Of a stretch of DNA of 64,000 nt, positions 1-12,900 are shown one piece after another. The notes under the pieces were generated by a model. It was given only the letters and a program-made list of their open reading frames with translations. It did not search any database and was not told where the DNA came from. This DNA is from Vitellaria paradoxa (Eukaryota > Streptophyta > Magnoliopsida > Ericales > Sapotaceae). The stretch spans positions 21,163,752 through 21,227,751 of the forward strand of contig CM034237.1 of assembly GCA_019916065.1 (NCBI GenBank), read 5' to 3'. Position 1 is the first letter of the stretch; every line of letters starts with the position of its first letter. The position numbers and the translations under genes are program-made.

Positions 1-1731
1 AAATACAGCATTATATATATATAATAGCAGAATTTTAACTTTAACAAATTTAATTAATTTCCTACTCCTCATAAGTTTAGGAAAATTACACTCTTTCACT
101 AAAAAAATAAAAATCTTTTCAAATATACCCCAAAAATTAATCTTTTTAAGTACAATTTAAAATTAAATACCCAAAATTATAAATTATTAAATTTAAATAA
201 TGAAATAAACTCACTGAATAAATAAATATATATAATATAACTAAATTAAATGAAAATTCGGATCATAACATTGTACCATCTCAGTAGTTAGAAAAGTGAC
301 TTGGCTTTGAGGCAGTTTCTTTGTGGACAATACCATATTAGATAACTTTTTTCGTCTTCATCATGCAGTCCCCCTTACTTTAGCAAGTGTCAGACTTCTC
401 ATCAAGCCACATCATCAAATTTTGGCTTAAATATATACTTACCTTAATTAGATTTAAATATATTTTACCTTTAATCATAATCAGATTATCTAAATGTATT
501 AAACAGATCAAAATAATAGATACCTATAGTTTCGAAATTATTCGTGTTTCTCACTTTTAATTAATTAATTAAAGAAGCTACTTGGAAGGTTCATGTTTTT
601 CATGTTTTATAATAGAATAGTAATAACCGATACCTATGGCACTCTAAATAAAAAATTAAGCTTTTTATATAGTTAAAGTTTTGGACAAAAAGTTCAAATC
701 GAAAAAATTATGATAATCCATTAGTTTTAATTTTTTTTCCAAAACTTTAGGGCTTAACAACTATTACATGTGTTTTTGTCCCTCTCTCTCCAATTAATTT
801 TTGATAAGCACTATAAAAAAAACACAAATTATGATGTTTTAATTTGGAAGATTCAATTTCCTAAAAATTATAATTATGCAAAATTTAAGTTAGCAATTTT
901 GATTTGCATATAATCTCCACATTGAAATATGGTGAAATTTAAAATGTCCAAATCATTTTGTGACAAATGGTAGTGGGATTCACTAAAATAAGAATTAAGC
1001 AGGAAATTAAAAATATAAAAATAATCTCAATCATTGAATGAAAAAAAGAAAATAATTTTTAACCGTTGGATCTTAATTTGTAAAAAGGATATTTTCAAAA
1101 GCCGTTCTATTTTGTTATATAGACACATGTAGTTTTGAAATTATTGAGAGATTAATTAAGGAAGCTAGGAAGCTACTTGAAGGGTTCGTGTTTTTCATGT
1201 TTTATAAATGGATAAGCTTTATTGTTGTACAACATTTCTATATTTAGAAAACAAAAATAAACAAATAAATAAATAACTCATTATTATTTTGTACACGTTT
1301 TCCCCACAACCAAACGTGTGGGATATAATTTTGTATTTCAATTATAAAATAGAAAAGTTAAAATTTCATAGTTAAATAAGTATTTTTTATAAAAAATATA
1401 ATTGTTTAAAAATTACTATATAAATATATAATTTTAACACATAACTTATCTAAATTAGATTAAGATATATTTTATCTTTAATCATAAATCAAATTTAGAT
1501 AAGTTTATTTTTAGATAATTTACCATCCCAAACTCTATTCATCCATTCAAGTCTATCATATGATAATTTGCTATATATTATGATATATATCAAATGTTAA
1601 AATCATCCATTCAAATCAATCACATAATAAATTGCCGCACGATAATAATATAAAACCGTATTATGATTCTGTTACTTGTATTTTCACGACTAATTTTTTT
1701 TTTTTAAGATTTCAGACCGCATTTAGATAAC
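1..1731. other. AT-rich intergenic DNA
   Basis: No coding region is recognised. The stretch holds a dispersed 145-bp duplicate (268-412) and a diverged pair of about 70-bp segments near 545-612 and 1150-1206. Both members of the pair read through 'gaagctact' into 'tttttcatgttttata'. The rest is low-complexity AT-rich sequence. Confidence 0.6.
268..412. repeat. Dispersed 145-bp repeat, copy 1
   Basis: This segment starts 'acattgtaccatctcagtag' and ends 'atcaagccacat'. It recurs in the same orientation at 11460-11608, inside intron 1 of the FYVE gene, with only a handful of substitutions and one short indel. Neither copy has clear terminal repeats. It could be a fragment of an unrecognised transposon or a local duplicate. 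Confidence 0.75.
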
Positions 1732-1754
1732 ATGCACTACTAGAAAAAAGCTAA

Positions 1755-2795
1755 TTACCAACTGACCATTACCAACCGAATATAATCGGTTGGTAAATAC
1801 CAACCGATTACCAACACATTACCAACCGATGTAAAAATTACTAAAATTTAAATAATTATCAACTCCTTACTAGCTGATCCAATTCGGTTGATAATCAGTT
1901 GGTATATTGGCGGGAAAATTTTTACCAACCGATTACCAACTGCTTACAATTGGTTGGTACACATTTCAGTTGGTAATCTGTGGGTAATCTGACGGGAATA
2001 TTTTTCCCACCAAATTACCAACGGATTATTCACTGAATAGTGTAGTTGTTAGATGTTTCGGTTGGTCCTTCAGTTGGTAATTTTATGGTTAAATTATTAC
2101 CAACCGCATTACCAACCGCAATGTTCGGTTAGTCATGTAATCACCTGATAGGAAAATTGATACCAACCGCATTGCCAACTTGTAGGTTAGTTGATAATTT
2201 ATTTAGTCGGTATTTAGTTGGTATTCCTTTGGTAATTGGATAGCAATGCAACAAGAACATATTTAGCAACCCAATTACCAACCAACAGTATCGGTTGTTA
2301 ATTTATTTGGTTGGTTATCGGTTGGTAATCCGTTGGTAATAAAGTGTGAATACATTTACCAACTGCATTAACCACGGCCTTTAGCAGTTTGTAATGTAAT
2401 CGGTTGATAATCTAGTGGTAATCCGTTGGTAATCAAGCGGAAAAAGTATACTAACCAAAATACTAACTGGATTTTTCAGTTGGGAATCTATTGGTAATCG
2501 GTTGGTAATCTATTAGGAATATATATACCAACAGAATAATGTATTCCGTTGGTAATCAGTTGGTAATTGGTTAGTAATCCAGCGAAAATATATTTACCAA
2601 CCAAATTAACGACTGAACTTATCGGCTGGTAATATATTAGGTTGGTAATCAGTTGGTAATCACTTGGTAATCCAGTGAAAAAATATTTTACCAACGTACT
2701 TATTGACAGAATGGTTTGGTTGATAATGTCATCGGTTGGTAATAGGGTGAGAAAATATTTTCACCAACCAAATTACCAACTAATTACCAACCAAA
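1755..2795. repeat. Left subterminal repeat array of the CACTA element
   Basis: Dozens of degenerate copies of a motif close to TTACCAACCGA and its reverse complement TCGGTTGGTAA occur about every 15-40 bp, in both orientations. Spacing is irregular and there are no unique spacers, so it is not a CRISPR or simple satellite array. Reading frames here, such as 2488-2694 on the minus strand, are translations of the repeat. Confidence 0.85.
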
Positions 2796-5019
2796 AATTT
2801 TACAATTTGCATTGAACATTAAAAAAAAGGAAATTCATACATATTGCATATAATTTAATTGACTAGGAGGAAAAGATTTTATACAATTTATATTGACAAT
2901 ATTAAATTTTCATATTAATGAATTAGTGATAAATGCATGTTAGGATTATAATTGTTTAAGACACAGGGTTTAGGGTATATGATTATCAAAATCGAACAAG
3001 TTCAGATAATTAAATTGTTTATGGATTCTAAAATTTACTTCCATTTTTTTAATCTTTTTCCCTGTATATATTTTTGGCTATAAAAATTCTTGTGTAAATG
3101 CCTAAGTTAGTAAGATCCCGTTTGGTAACGTTTTCGTTTTCTATTTTTCTGTTTATGTTTTCAAAATTTTGTAAACTCGCAACAGAAATATGTTTGATAA
3201 ACCTGTTTACGTTTTTTTGTTTATAAAAAAAATGAAAACATAAACAGAAAAATGTAAACAGAAAAAAATATGTTTTCATTCTACTTTTCTTTTCTGTTGC
3301 CAATATTTTGTTAATTTTAAAACTTCGTCTATTTTTGTTACATTAAATAAAAATAAATTATTTTATTCAAATATTTTATTAAAGTAAGTTATTCTAATAA
3401 ATAATATAAAAATTCAAAAAATTAATTATATAAATTAATTAATATTATTTTTAATAAATAATAAAACTAAATTAATTAATTAATTTAATAATTAATTATT
3501 GCTAAATTATTTGAAATAAATATCATAATTAATTTATTTTATTTAATAATTAAATTAATTTATATAAAATAATCGAACCTAAGAGTTTAAGGTTGTAAAG
3601 CTTAAAAATCGGAAGGAAAGCCCAGTGTATAGTGATATGTAACAAAATTTAGACAAGAACGAAAAAAAGTTATTTTTTTAATTAATACTAACTAGTTACT
3701 AAAATGTTAACATTTTAATTTTTTGTTAATTTAATATTTTTACCCTTTTAAAGCTTAAAAAAATTAAAACAAAAAAATAAATTTAATAATTTAAAAAAAA
3801 AAGTTAAAAAGGTAAGTGACTAGTTTTTTTGAGTCAACGTTATCTTAATTAGAAAAAATAATTATTTACCAAAAGAAAAATGTCAAAAAAATTTGTTTGT
3901 AAATTTTAGTTGATTTTGCCAACTAAACACCACCTAAATGTGTGGTGCTTGGTTAAAAAAAATAAAAATAAAAATAAAAATTAGTGTGAAAATATAATAA
4001 AAGTTAGAAAAAATTAATAAAATTTAGAATAATTGTTTAGTATAATTTAATATTAATTATATTAAAGTAACATTATTTTAAATTTAAAAATAACAATAAC
4101 AAATATTATTTATTAATTTTAAGTAATTTCATTTCTTTATCTTTTTAGAACTTATTTCCAAATATAGTCACCTAAAATATTTTTTTATTAGAAATAAATT
4201 CTTAAAATAGTTTTTAAAAATGTTTCTTTTTAAAAATAATTTTCTAAAACTAAAATTAAATGCGACCAAATTATTTTTAAAAATATAAATATAAAATGAA
4301 TAAAAATATATATATAGTGAGTTATGATATAACTAAATTAAAGATATGTATTAAATATGTGCTACACATACGAATTGGAGGAAAAATAAAAAAAAACATT
4401 TAAAATTATTTTTAGTTGAATATAATAGTTATTCATAAATTATTTACTAAATATTTATATAGTTTCATATATTGTTTATGATTTTAAATTATTGAAACAA
4501 AAGTTAAAATAAATAAATAAAAATAATAATTTTTAAATCACTTTTGCTAACTAATTAGTCTATAAAGTGGCACTTCTTGCAACTAATTAGTTAGCAAAAG
4601 CGTTAAAAAATTATTACAAAAAAGTTAAAGTAATTAAATAAAAATCATAAGTTTTTTTTTATTATTTTTGGCGACCAATTGGTCGCTAAAGGGGTACCTT
4701 TGCCGACCAACTAGTTGCCAAAAATGATAAACGTTTGTTTATATATACAAAAAAGTGTAAAATATATATACAAATAATAGTTGGGCCTAGTGGCCAACCA
4801 CATGAACTTCTAAAGAAATGGTACGAGTTGGAATCTCAACAACAAAAAAATCTCAAAAATATAGATTTAACACGTGGTGTAATAGTAGGCTGATACGTGG
4901 CGGAATCATAGGTCAACACGTGACATAACACAAGTTGCCATGTGACATGATGACATGTCAACAAATGATGCCATGTGGCGGTGGCGTCACATTTGAATTT
5001 TTATTTTTTTAGCAGTTAG

Positions 5020-5490
5020 TAATTACCAAGTACATCTCAGTTGGTATATTACCAACTGACATTTCGGTGGACAAAATATCAACTAACAATATCGGTTGCT
5101 ACAAAGCAAATTTCAGTTGGTATGTTATAAAATATCAATTTAATATTCAATAATAAATTATCAACCAAAAGTTAAACGATACCAACTAACAAATCAGTTG
5201 GCAATTACCAACCGAAGAATCAGTTGGCAATAACAACTTCAGTTGTTAATTACCAACCAAAATTTTGAAACTTAATTTCATACCAATAAGAAATTACCGA
5301 CAGACTTATTTAATTTACTAACCGAAATTCAGTTGGTAAATTACCAACCGACTTTAAAAATTTTGGTTAGTAAACATTACCAACTAGGATTTTTACCACC
5401 GACCAAAATCAGTTGGTAATCAGTTGATAATCCATGATTACCAACCGAATTTAACTTATTACTAACTGATTTTGTCAGTTGATAATCAAC
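5020..5490. repeat. Right subterminal repeat array of the CACTA element
   Basis: The same ACCAACCGA / TCAGTTGGTA motif family as the left end recurs here in both orientations up to the right terminal inverted repeat. It is shorter than the left array (about 0.5 kb against 1 kb), so the two ends are asymmetric. Confidence 0.82.
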
Positions 5491-5519
5491 CTTTTTCTAG
5501 TAGTGATGTTTTGTGCTTA

Positions 5520-5585
5520 ACAGCAATAATAATAACAATAACAATAACAATAATAACAATAATAATAATAATAATAATAATAATT
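5520..5585. repeat. (AAT)n/(AAC)n microsatellite
   Basis: Imperfect run of ataata/acaata triplets directly beyond the CACTA element. The short frame across it is a low-complexity translation. Confidence 0.85.
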
Positions 5586-6366
5586 CCTCATCTTCGGGAC
5601 GATCAGTTTAGCTTGGAAGAGGGTGAAACCGAGGATAAAAGTGTTATGCCAATACATGTTCCAAAGGCATGCATGGAAATTACTTCTTAATGTTAGGCTT
5701 TCCTACCGCACCCAAGTAGTAGGTTTGGGTACCGGCCTAGGATAATAATTTTGGTTGCCAAAAATGGTTATTTTGATTATTACATATTCATGTTGAGAAG
5801 TCTAAAAATGGCAACTTTCACGTATTGGTCAAACTATTATTAGTGGCTTTGGTTAAATTTACCATTTTTAGAATTAGTTACCGCTAAAACAGAACCAGTA
5901 TTACTATTTCTGATGATAACTTTTGACTCGAGTAGGACTAAAACCCAGTAATTAATTCGGTATTGTAGTCGTTTTCATTAATAATTATTGTCCAAAACAA
6001 AGCATGCCCATGTGGAAATATCGATCAAAGTTGACGCAAACAAATAAAATTGTCACCAGTTATGGAGACAATTGAACTCAAAACAATTGCTCCTTCTAAA
6101 GATCATTCCCTTGCCAACAACTCAAAAGATCACATCCATCAATTCTTATTGGCTGAGGTAGCCAAAAAAAGAAATCCGAAAAAAAAAAATGAAACAATTA
6201 CAACTACTGACGTTTCAAGTTAAAATACAAGCTGCAGAAAGTAACATAGGTTCCTCAGTACCATTTCAATCTTCTGTCGTGTCTATAATCATCCTGCAAT
6301 TGTGGTGGAGGTAGTAGTACCCTGAATGATGGACACAGGTTTGAGAGGGAATGCCCTGATGTCTCA
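5586..6366. other. 3' flank and probable 3' UTR of the FYVE gene
   Basis: No gene is recognised. The part next to the stop codon at 6367 is probably the 3' UTR of the minus-strand FYVE gene. No polyadenylation site could be fixed with confidence. Confidence 0.4.
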
Positions 6367-9329
6367 CTACGAAGCTAATGAATTCAGCTTCTTTTCAAGA
6401 ACTTTTGCATGACGAAGAGCATTCAGAGCCTCGGCTTGCTTTCCTGATCGTTTCAAATTTAGAGCCTTTACCTTCTCTGCCTTGATCTGTTCCTCCAGTT
6501 GGATTCTTTCCTGACTAGAGTTTTCACCCTTAACCCCAACAGACATTACTGGCTCTTGTTTTTCAGGACTTCGGGACGTACTACTTCCATCTTCAATTCC
6601 TATTGCTTTCAAAGCAGACAAGAGTTGAGGATCCAGAAAATCCTCTACCCCAACATCTTCAACAGGCTTTGCAGAATCACTGGCAGCCAACTGCTCTAAC
6701 CGAGCTTCGAGAGACTTAGCCAATTCGAACTCGGCCTCTGCTTCTTCCGTTCGACCTTCCCTCCGCAGTTTCAACGCAAGCCGTTTATGGCTGAGGGACT
6801 CTTGTTGCAACTTGAAACGATCACGACTGGACAGTGGTTTTGGGGCCAAATTAGGTGGACTCTGCTCTTTTTGTGCAACAGGAGTGACATTGGACGTAGA
6901 GCTTGAAGCATCACTAGAACTAGAACCAGGATGGGGATTGTTGTCCTCCAAACTCTTCTCCAGTAGCTTTGCCTGCCGAAGTGCCTCCCTAGCTTCTGCC
7001 AGTTTCCCTTCTCTCTTCAAAGCAACTGCCTTTCTCTTAAGAATCAGGATTTCTTTCCTGATAGAACTTTGATCATTTTGATAAACAGCTCCCCGAACTG
7101 AATCAGATTCATCAATGTGTGGTTTCTGGTTCAGTAGAACTATTTCTTCTCGTTTCTCATAAGTAATTTTGTTTTTGCTTCCAAGACCTTCAGTTCCCAG
7201 ATGAACAGGATGTATAGAAATGCTAGTGATTTGTTCAGAAGATTTTTCTTGCATAGTTGCAGGTTCAACTTCATCCTTCCACTCCGAATTCTTTAGCGAT
7301 GAGTGCAGCGCCAGATCCTGCATGTCATCTTCTGGTGCACCCCTTACAGCTCTTACTGCATTTTTATGGGGAAAATTAATTGGATCACTTTCCACAGGCT
7401 TACTGATTTCAGATTGAGCTTCTTTCTTTGGCATTTCCATATCTGCCAATTCGGTCTCTAATACTTTTGTCATTTTCAAAACTTCCTCTGCCTCCTCAGT
7501 TTCCCCTTGGCGTCTCAGAGCAAGTGCCTTTCTTTTCAAGCCCAAGAGTTCCCTCTGGATTTCACCTTTACTTTTTCTAGATGCCTGAATCCGAATAGAA
7601 CTAGTAGGTTGAGTAACAACAGAATCAAGTTTCTGCTCAAAAAGATTGCCAGATTGCTCAGCAGGTTTGGATGGAATAACATTTTTGTTATCTTCATCCT
7701 TCCAACCCAAGTTTCTGAGAAGTGCAAGATATGTTGGATTGAGCATGTCTTGATCTGTCACATCCTCTTCTCCTCCATCTCTAAGATCTGGAACTGTTAC
7801 ATTTTCACCATGATTTTTACTAACATTCACAGGTGTGACATTTACCTTTGAGGCGTTATCCATATCTTCAAGCTGCCGCTCAAGAACCTTCCCTTTTTTC
7901 AATTCTTCATCTGCCTCATCCAATTTGCCTTCTCTCCTCAAAGCAAGAGCCCTCTTTTTCAGGGCTAGAAGCTCTTTTTGAATCATTAATCTATTTTTTG
8001 GTGTCGATTTAGGTTCTACTTTGCCCATCCCATTGACATTTCTACTATCATATTTATTTGGTTTTGAAAGGTTTTCGGCCGATTGAACAGCTGAACTACA
8101 CTCTAGTATTGAAGGATTATGTGTTATTGTATCAGCTCCTTGAGTTTCAAGGTCCTTTTCAAGCACTTTAGCCTTCTTTAGAAGCTCCAGTGCCTCCACA
8201 GCATTACCTGCCCTTTTCTGATTCAGAGCTTCTCTTTTCACTGACTGAATTTCATTTAACAATGCTTCCCTGTCAATAGGGACAAACTGGGGCTCAATAT
8301 GTTCGGAGTGATTGCCTTCATCATCCCAACCTAATGATTTTAAAGCAGAAGCAATTTCTGGGTCATCCATATCTTCATCATCCACTTCGAAGTTGCCATC
8401 AACACCAAGATCATCGGTAATGCCCATCAGCTGACCAAAGTCAAAACCAGCATCTGGCTCATAGGCAGAAAACAAATTATCTTGTTTATCACTGTCAATA
8501 CTGCGGATCAAAGCAGATAACTCATCATCAGAATCTTCAGCCCCAGCCAAGAATTCCTCTTCCTCAAGTTGCCTTTCAAGAACTTTAGCTTTCTTTAGTT
8601 CTTCCTTTGCTTCAGCAAGTCTGCCTTCTCGCTTCAACATGAGAGCCTTTTTCTTATGAGCAATGACTTGGGTCTTGTCAATGCCATGACTACCCTTTTC
8701 TGTATTGGATTTTTTAGAGACTTCTCCAATAAGAGTAGAAAGTTCACCCTCCAAACTGATGCTTGCAGGTTTCTTATCTGCATCATGAAGATCCATATCG
8801 GACCATCCTAGGTCCCTGAGCTCAGCAGCTAGGTCATCTTTTTCTTTACTCTTTTGAGGAAAGAGTTTGTTCTTTCTGTCCGAATGTGTGCTGTCATCAT
8901 TGATTTTTGGGATCTCAGCTGAGCTGCTTGAAGACAAAGCTTTCTTACGACTTTTTCTTAATGATAATTCCAAAGCCCCAGCCTGCCGCTCAAGCTCTTT
9001 TCCCCTTTTAAAGGCTCTTAAAGCTTCTTCAGATTTTCCTTCTGCTTTCAGAATTTTATACTTCTTTTTTTCCTCCACAGCCTGCTGACGCAATTCTTCA
9101 GGACTGGCAGATCCTCCCTCAGCCAGCACCTGACTAGACTCGTCAATAAAGAGACTTATAGGTCTTACTTCAGAGTCATTGTGAGTGGGGATTTCTTGAA
9201 TGCTGGAATATGATGCACTACTCGTATCTCTTTCAAGTCTAGAAACCATGTTAGCAGTGGACGATCCATCACTACCCAGAATCTGGTTTAAAACTTCATC
9301 CTCACGTCTAGAAGTTAGTTTTGAACCAC
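6367..9329 (-). CDS. FYVE gene exon 3 (repeat region and C-terminus)
   Basis: The acceptor tatatgcag precedes 9329. Splicing completes Gly and runs [10 protein letters not shown] before the Met at 9249, so that Met is internal rather than the start. The exon holds all eight helical repeats, for example [20 protein letters not shown] and [20 protein letters not shown], separated by acidic low-complexity linkers and LGW motifs. It ends [14 protein letters not shown] followed by TAG at 6367-6369. Plus-strand frames inside it are antisense shadows. Confidence 0.95.
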
Positions 9330-9885
9330 CTGCATATAGGCAATCAATATTTTAGCTAAAAGACTACTTTTCAATGGGAAAAGTAACACATGCCAATTCT
9401 TGTTTCTATTATTATTAATATTTTTTTTTCTGGTCACACCTTAGAAGAAAATAATGCTTTGATTCATGTGAGGACAACTCAGCCTGAAACACGAGCTGGG
9501 TTCAGCACCAGATATTCCATCTATCAAATTTCATGTTAGGAAATTTTTCAAAATGGATACGACAAATTTTGTGTTAGACCTAACAAACCCATAGAACAGG
9601 AATGATTGTTCTGATTGAATAATGTGTATAGACTAGTCAGATATACTCACAAAGAATAACTATAATGCTGGTCTTATATAAGTCAATTATGAAAGTTATG
9701 TGTTAATCTGCATGCAGAAGATCCAGCGAGGCAAACACACATCAACAAAATTGGTTGCTTGTGTAATGAAAATTCGTTGGTAACACATTATTTTGAAACT
9801 AAAATATCTTCCAACAAAATTGCTAGCATCTAGCAATGTTCTCAACTCTATGCAAACTTCCAAAATGAAAAATCCTTCCAACCTG

Positions 9886-9918
<33 letters not shown>

Positions 9919-12900
9919 ATCCCTCCAGATCCTCATCCTCCTCTTCCAACTCCTCTTGGCCATACGTGTGTGTTTGCGCGTGTACAAAGGCACAAAAACT
10001 ATTTCTGCATCTAATATATTTGTTTAGTTTGTGCATGGGTTCTGGAAAAGGTCATTCCTACTATAATCACAAAAAAACATGCAAATATCAACATTCCAGC
10101 CAACGGAAAAGTGCATAATAGGAAACAAATAAAGAACTTCCACAAAAGCAGCTGGCAGAATGAACTTTGCAGTTAGAACAGCTACAATAGACATAAAAGA
10201 AGGTTTGTGGCAATGAGCAGCCCCCAATTTAGAGATAAAAGCAGCAGTTGCATGTTAAGTTTAAAGATGCACTCCAACAATGGACACAACATCAAAAGAA
10301 CAAACAATTGAAGCGACCATTTGCTTTTCGGAATCTGGAAAACCATGTAGTCGTACCATGGAAACAAATGAGGAACTGAAGAGACAAAAAAATAGTAATA
10401 AAGAAAAGGTGAAGACATCGGCAACGAAACTAAATATGGACAGCAATGGAATCAAAGTGCACCTCTGCCAGTTTTGTTCTTGTGTCCATATCTCATTTCA
10501 AAACGTGCTGCTTCTTCAAGCTTCTTACACGGTTCACAAACGCGAACTGGTGCGTCACCTTGTCCACGTAACACCATTCTTAGCAGCGTACAATTGTTGC
10601 AAAACAAGCCCCCACACCTGCGGCAGTGATGCTGCAATTCCACAAGACATCAACAGGTACAAAAAAGAAAATAATTAAGGACGGAGTATAAACTTCAATC
10701 TTCAAACAAAATCTAATCAGAAACCTCAACTTGGGGAAAAATTAATTAAGTTGATACAAATGCTCGATCTGTTACATAAAGCCAATTGTTCGAAGAATAT
10801 GCATTTATTAATGAGCATTCACGGAGAAGCTTTGGGAATTTATTCTTCCATAACCACGCTCATAGCAACCCATATTTCAACTAGGGATAGCAATGAGCAA
10901 GGAGTAATATATCATTTTTTCCCGTTACGAAAAGATTGATAAGTTCTTGATTTTTTTTTATTCGATTGATACGTAAAAATAATAATTCTAATATTTCCAT
11001 CAAAGCATAATTAAAAGTCATACTTGTTGCACAATACTTCCACTTAGAGCAGGTCTAGGGTGGTAGTAGCAGCAAAGATCCTATGCATCGTACATCTTAT
11101 GGGGATCGAGCCATCAAAAATGTAAAACATGCTAAAGGATATGGCAAAGAGAGCTAGTTTCTCCATGGCATGGATATGAATGGGCCAGAAGTTTCTCATT
11201 CAAGTTCAACCTCAAAAATTGTTCGTGGCCCATATCATAATATAGTTATAGCAATCCTAGGGAATCTATTGTATTGAAAAACAACTATATAGGACAAGAA
11301 GAACTAAGCCAGGCCCAGATCAGGGCACATCATCTAACTCAACGCACTGTAATCTTCCCATTAAAGACAGTGATAGTTTTTTATGGGATTAGCACCTATT
11401 ACAGTCAAATGAGCATTTGAAAACAATAAATACAAGTTACTAATAGATACCAGTTACCAAACATTGTACCATCTCAGTAGTTAGAAAAGTGACCTGGCTT
11501 CTTTGAGGCAGTTTCTTTGTGGACAATTCCATATTAGATAACTTTTTTGGTCTTCATCATACAGTCCCCCTTACTTTAGCAAGTGCCAGACTTCTCATCA
11601 AGCCACATTACATCAACATGGATCAAATAATTGATTTGAGCATACATCAAGGAATGGATAAATTCTTCTTACCTAGTCCCTTTAACAAGGACCGAACACT
11701 AGACTTATCGAATATATGGTGTGATGGCTTTAAAGCTTTACTTTCAGAAGCATAATTTGAGTCAAAACTATTTTATCTTATTCTAGAATTTGAAGTGTCA
11801 TGCCCCGAATTTCCCACAAATCTGTGAGCATGAACAAACCACCATAAATCACCAAAACCATCAATTCGAACTAATTCGAGCCAAATATGTTTACTAAAAA
11901 CCTCCGAACTTAGACATAAAATGAAAATTTATCCTACTCTCCCAAACCAAGACTTATACAATAACCAATCCAACTAAAAACAATAAAACAAATAAATAAA
12001 TAAATAAATAAAGTAATTGTACACTTCTCTTTCTAAAAAAAATAATTAATACACTACTCAGGCCTTCCGCTCCCCCTTACTAGTCCCATCATGACCATCA
12101 TGCAGGTCAACACTTGCACCTGCATCTATAGTTATAAGGGCTGAACACAATATAAAAATCTACTTGTGCTCGAAGAAAAATAAAAATTAAATAAATCATG
12201 TATGGACGTCCTAACATAATCTCTAACATGTCATGCCAACATACATCACATATAAATATTTAAATTCAAATATTTTGAACACAAAATAAAATAAAATAAA
12301 ATATTTTAACAAACATATTCTCAACTATTGGGTTAGGTACCGCTACTAGGTCAAGAAATGTCTCAGCCATAGAATACCAAAAATATTAACTCATCAATGC
12401 TTTGTAGATTACTAGCCTATTGGACATGATACCCAACCCGCGCGGGTTCCTGGTATTTCACCAGCAAAGCTTTCAGCACCAATTATTTATTCCAACACCT
12501 CTTTCAACCCAAAACTAAAATCATAAAAATCAATGAATAAATAATTTATTTATTTATTCAAATTCAAATTATTCTTTAAAAATATTTCTTTTCCCTTATT
12601 CAATGTTCCATAATAAAACTTGAATTTTAAAAGTTAAAATTTTGTGCCTAATTAATTTTAATTCCTCAAAATCAATTTATACCTACTTTTTCAATCCGCA
12701 AGACAACCACAATCTATAATTAATCATACAACAATAAACCAAATAATTACAAAAAATTATCAAATTAAACCACACATAATAAATTTAATTTTTATTTAAC
12801 TCCACCCCTATCTTAAATTAATTATATAGAAGAAAAATTGGAGTATTGTTCAGATCTACACCAAACCAATACTTCGGACTGAGAAGAAAAACTCTCTAGA

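Larger units (their letters stand above)
1735..5505. mobile_element. Non-autonomous CACTA (En/Spm-type) DNA transposon
   Basis: The ends are inverted copies of CACTACTAGAAAAA: it begins CACTACTAGAAAAAAG at 1735 and finishes CTTTTTCTAGTAGTG at 5505. The element is flanked by the 3-bp direct repeat ATG (1732-1734 and 5506-5508), the target duplication size expected of the CACTA superfamily. Both subterminal regions are packed with short ACCAAC-type repeats in both orientations; such repeats are known in this superfamily as transposase-binding arrays. The 2.2-kb middle is AT-rich and has no transposase-like reading frame, so movement would need a transposase supplied elsewhere. Length is 3771 bp. 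Confidence 0.92.

Noticed and set aside
1755..2795. CRISPR-like or satellite array of ACCAACCGA repeats
   Set aside because: Spacing is irregular, copies occur in both orientations and are degenerate. The array lies just inside CACTA ends, so it is a subterminal repeat region.
6499..9088. Several plus-strand frames
   Set aside because: They are antisense shadows of the FYVE gene's repeat exon.
9249..9249. Start codon of the FYVE-type protein at the first Met of the long open frame
   Set aside because: The frame continues upstream to a clean acceptor at 9329 and joins in phase to two exons that complete a FYVE finger.
10452..10643. Stand-alone small zinc-finger gene
   Set aside because: It has no ATG (it opens at GTG), holds only half a FYVE finger and has splice sites at both ends; it is exon 2.
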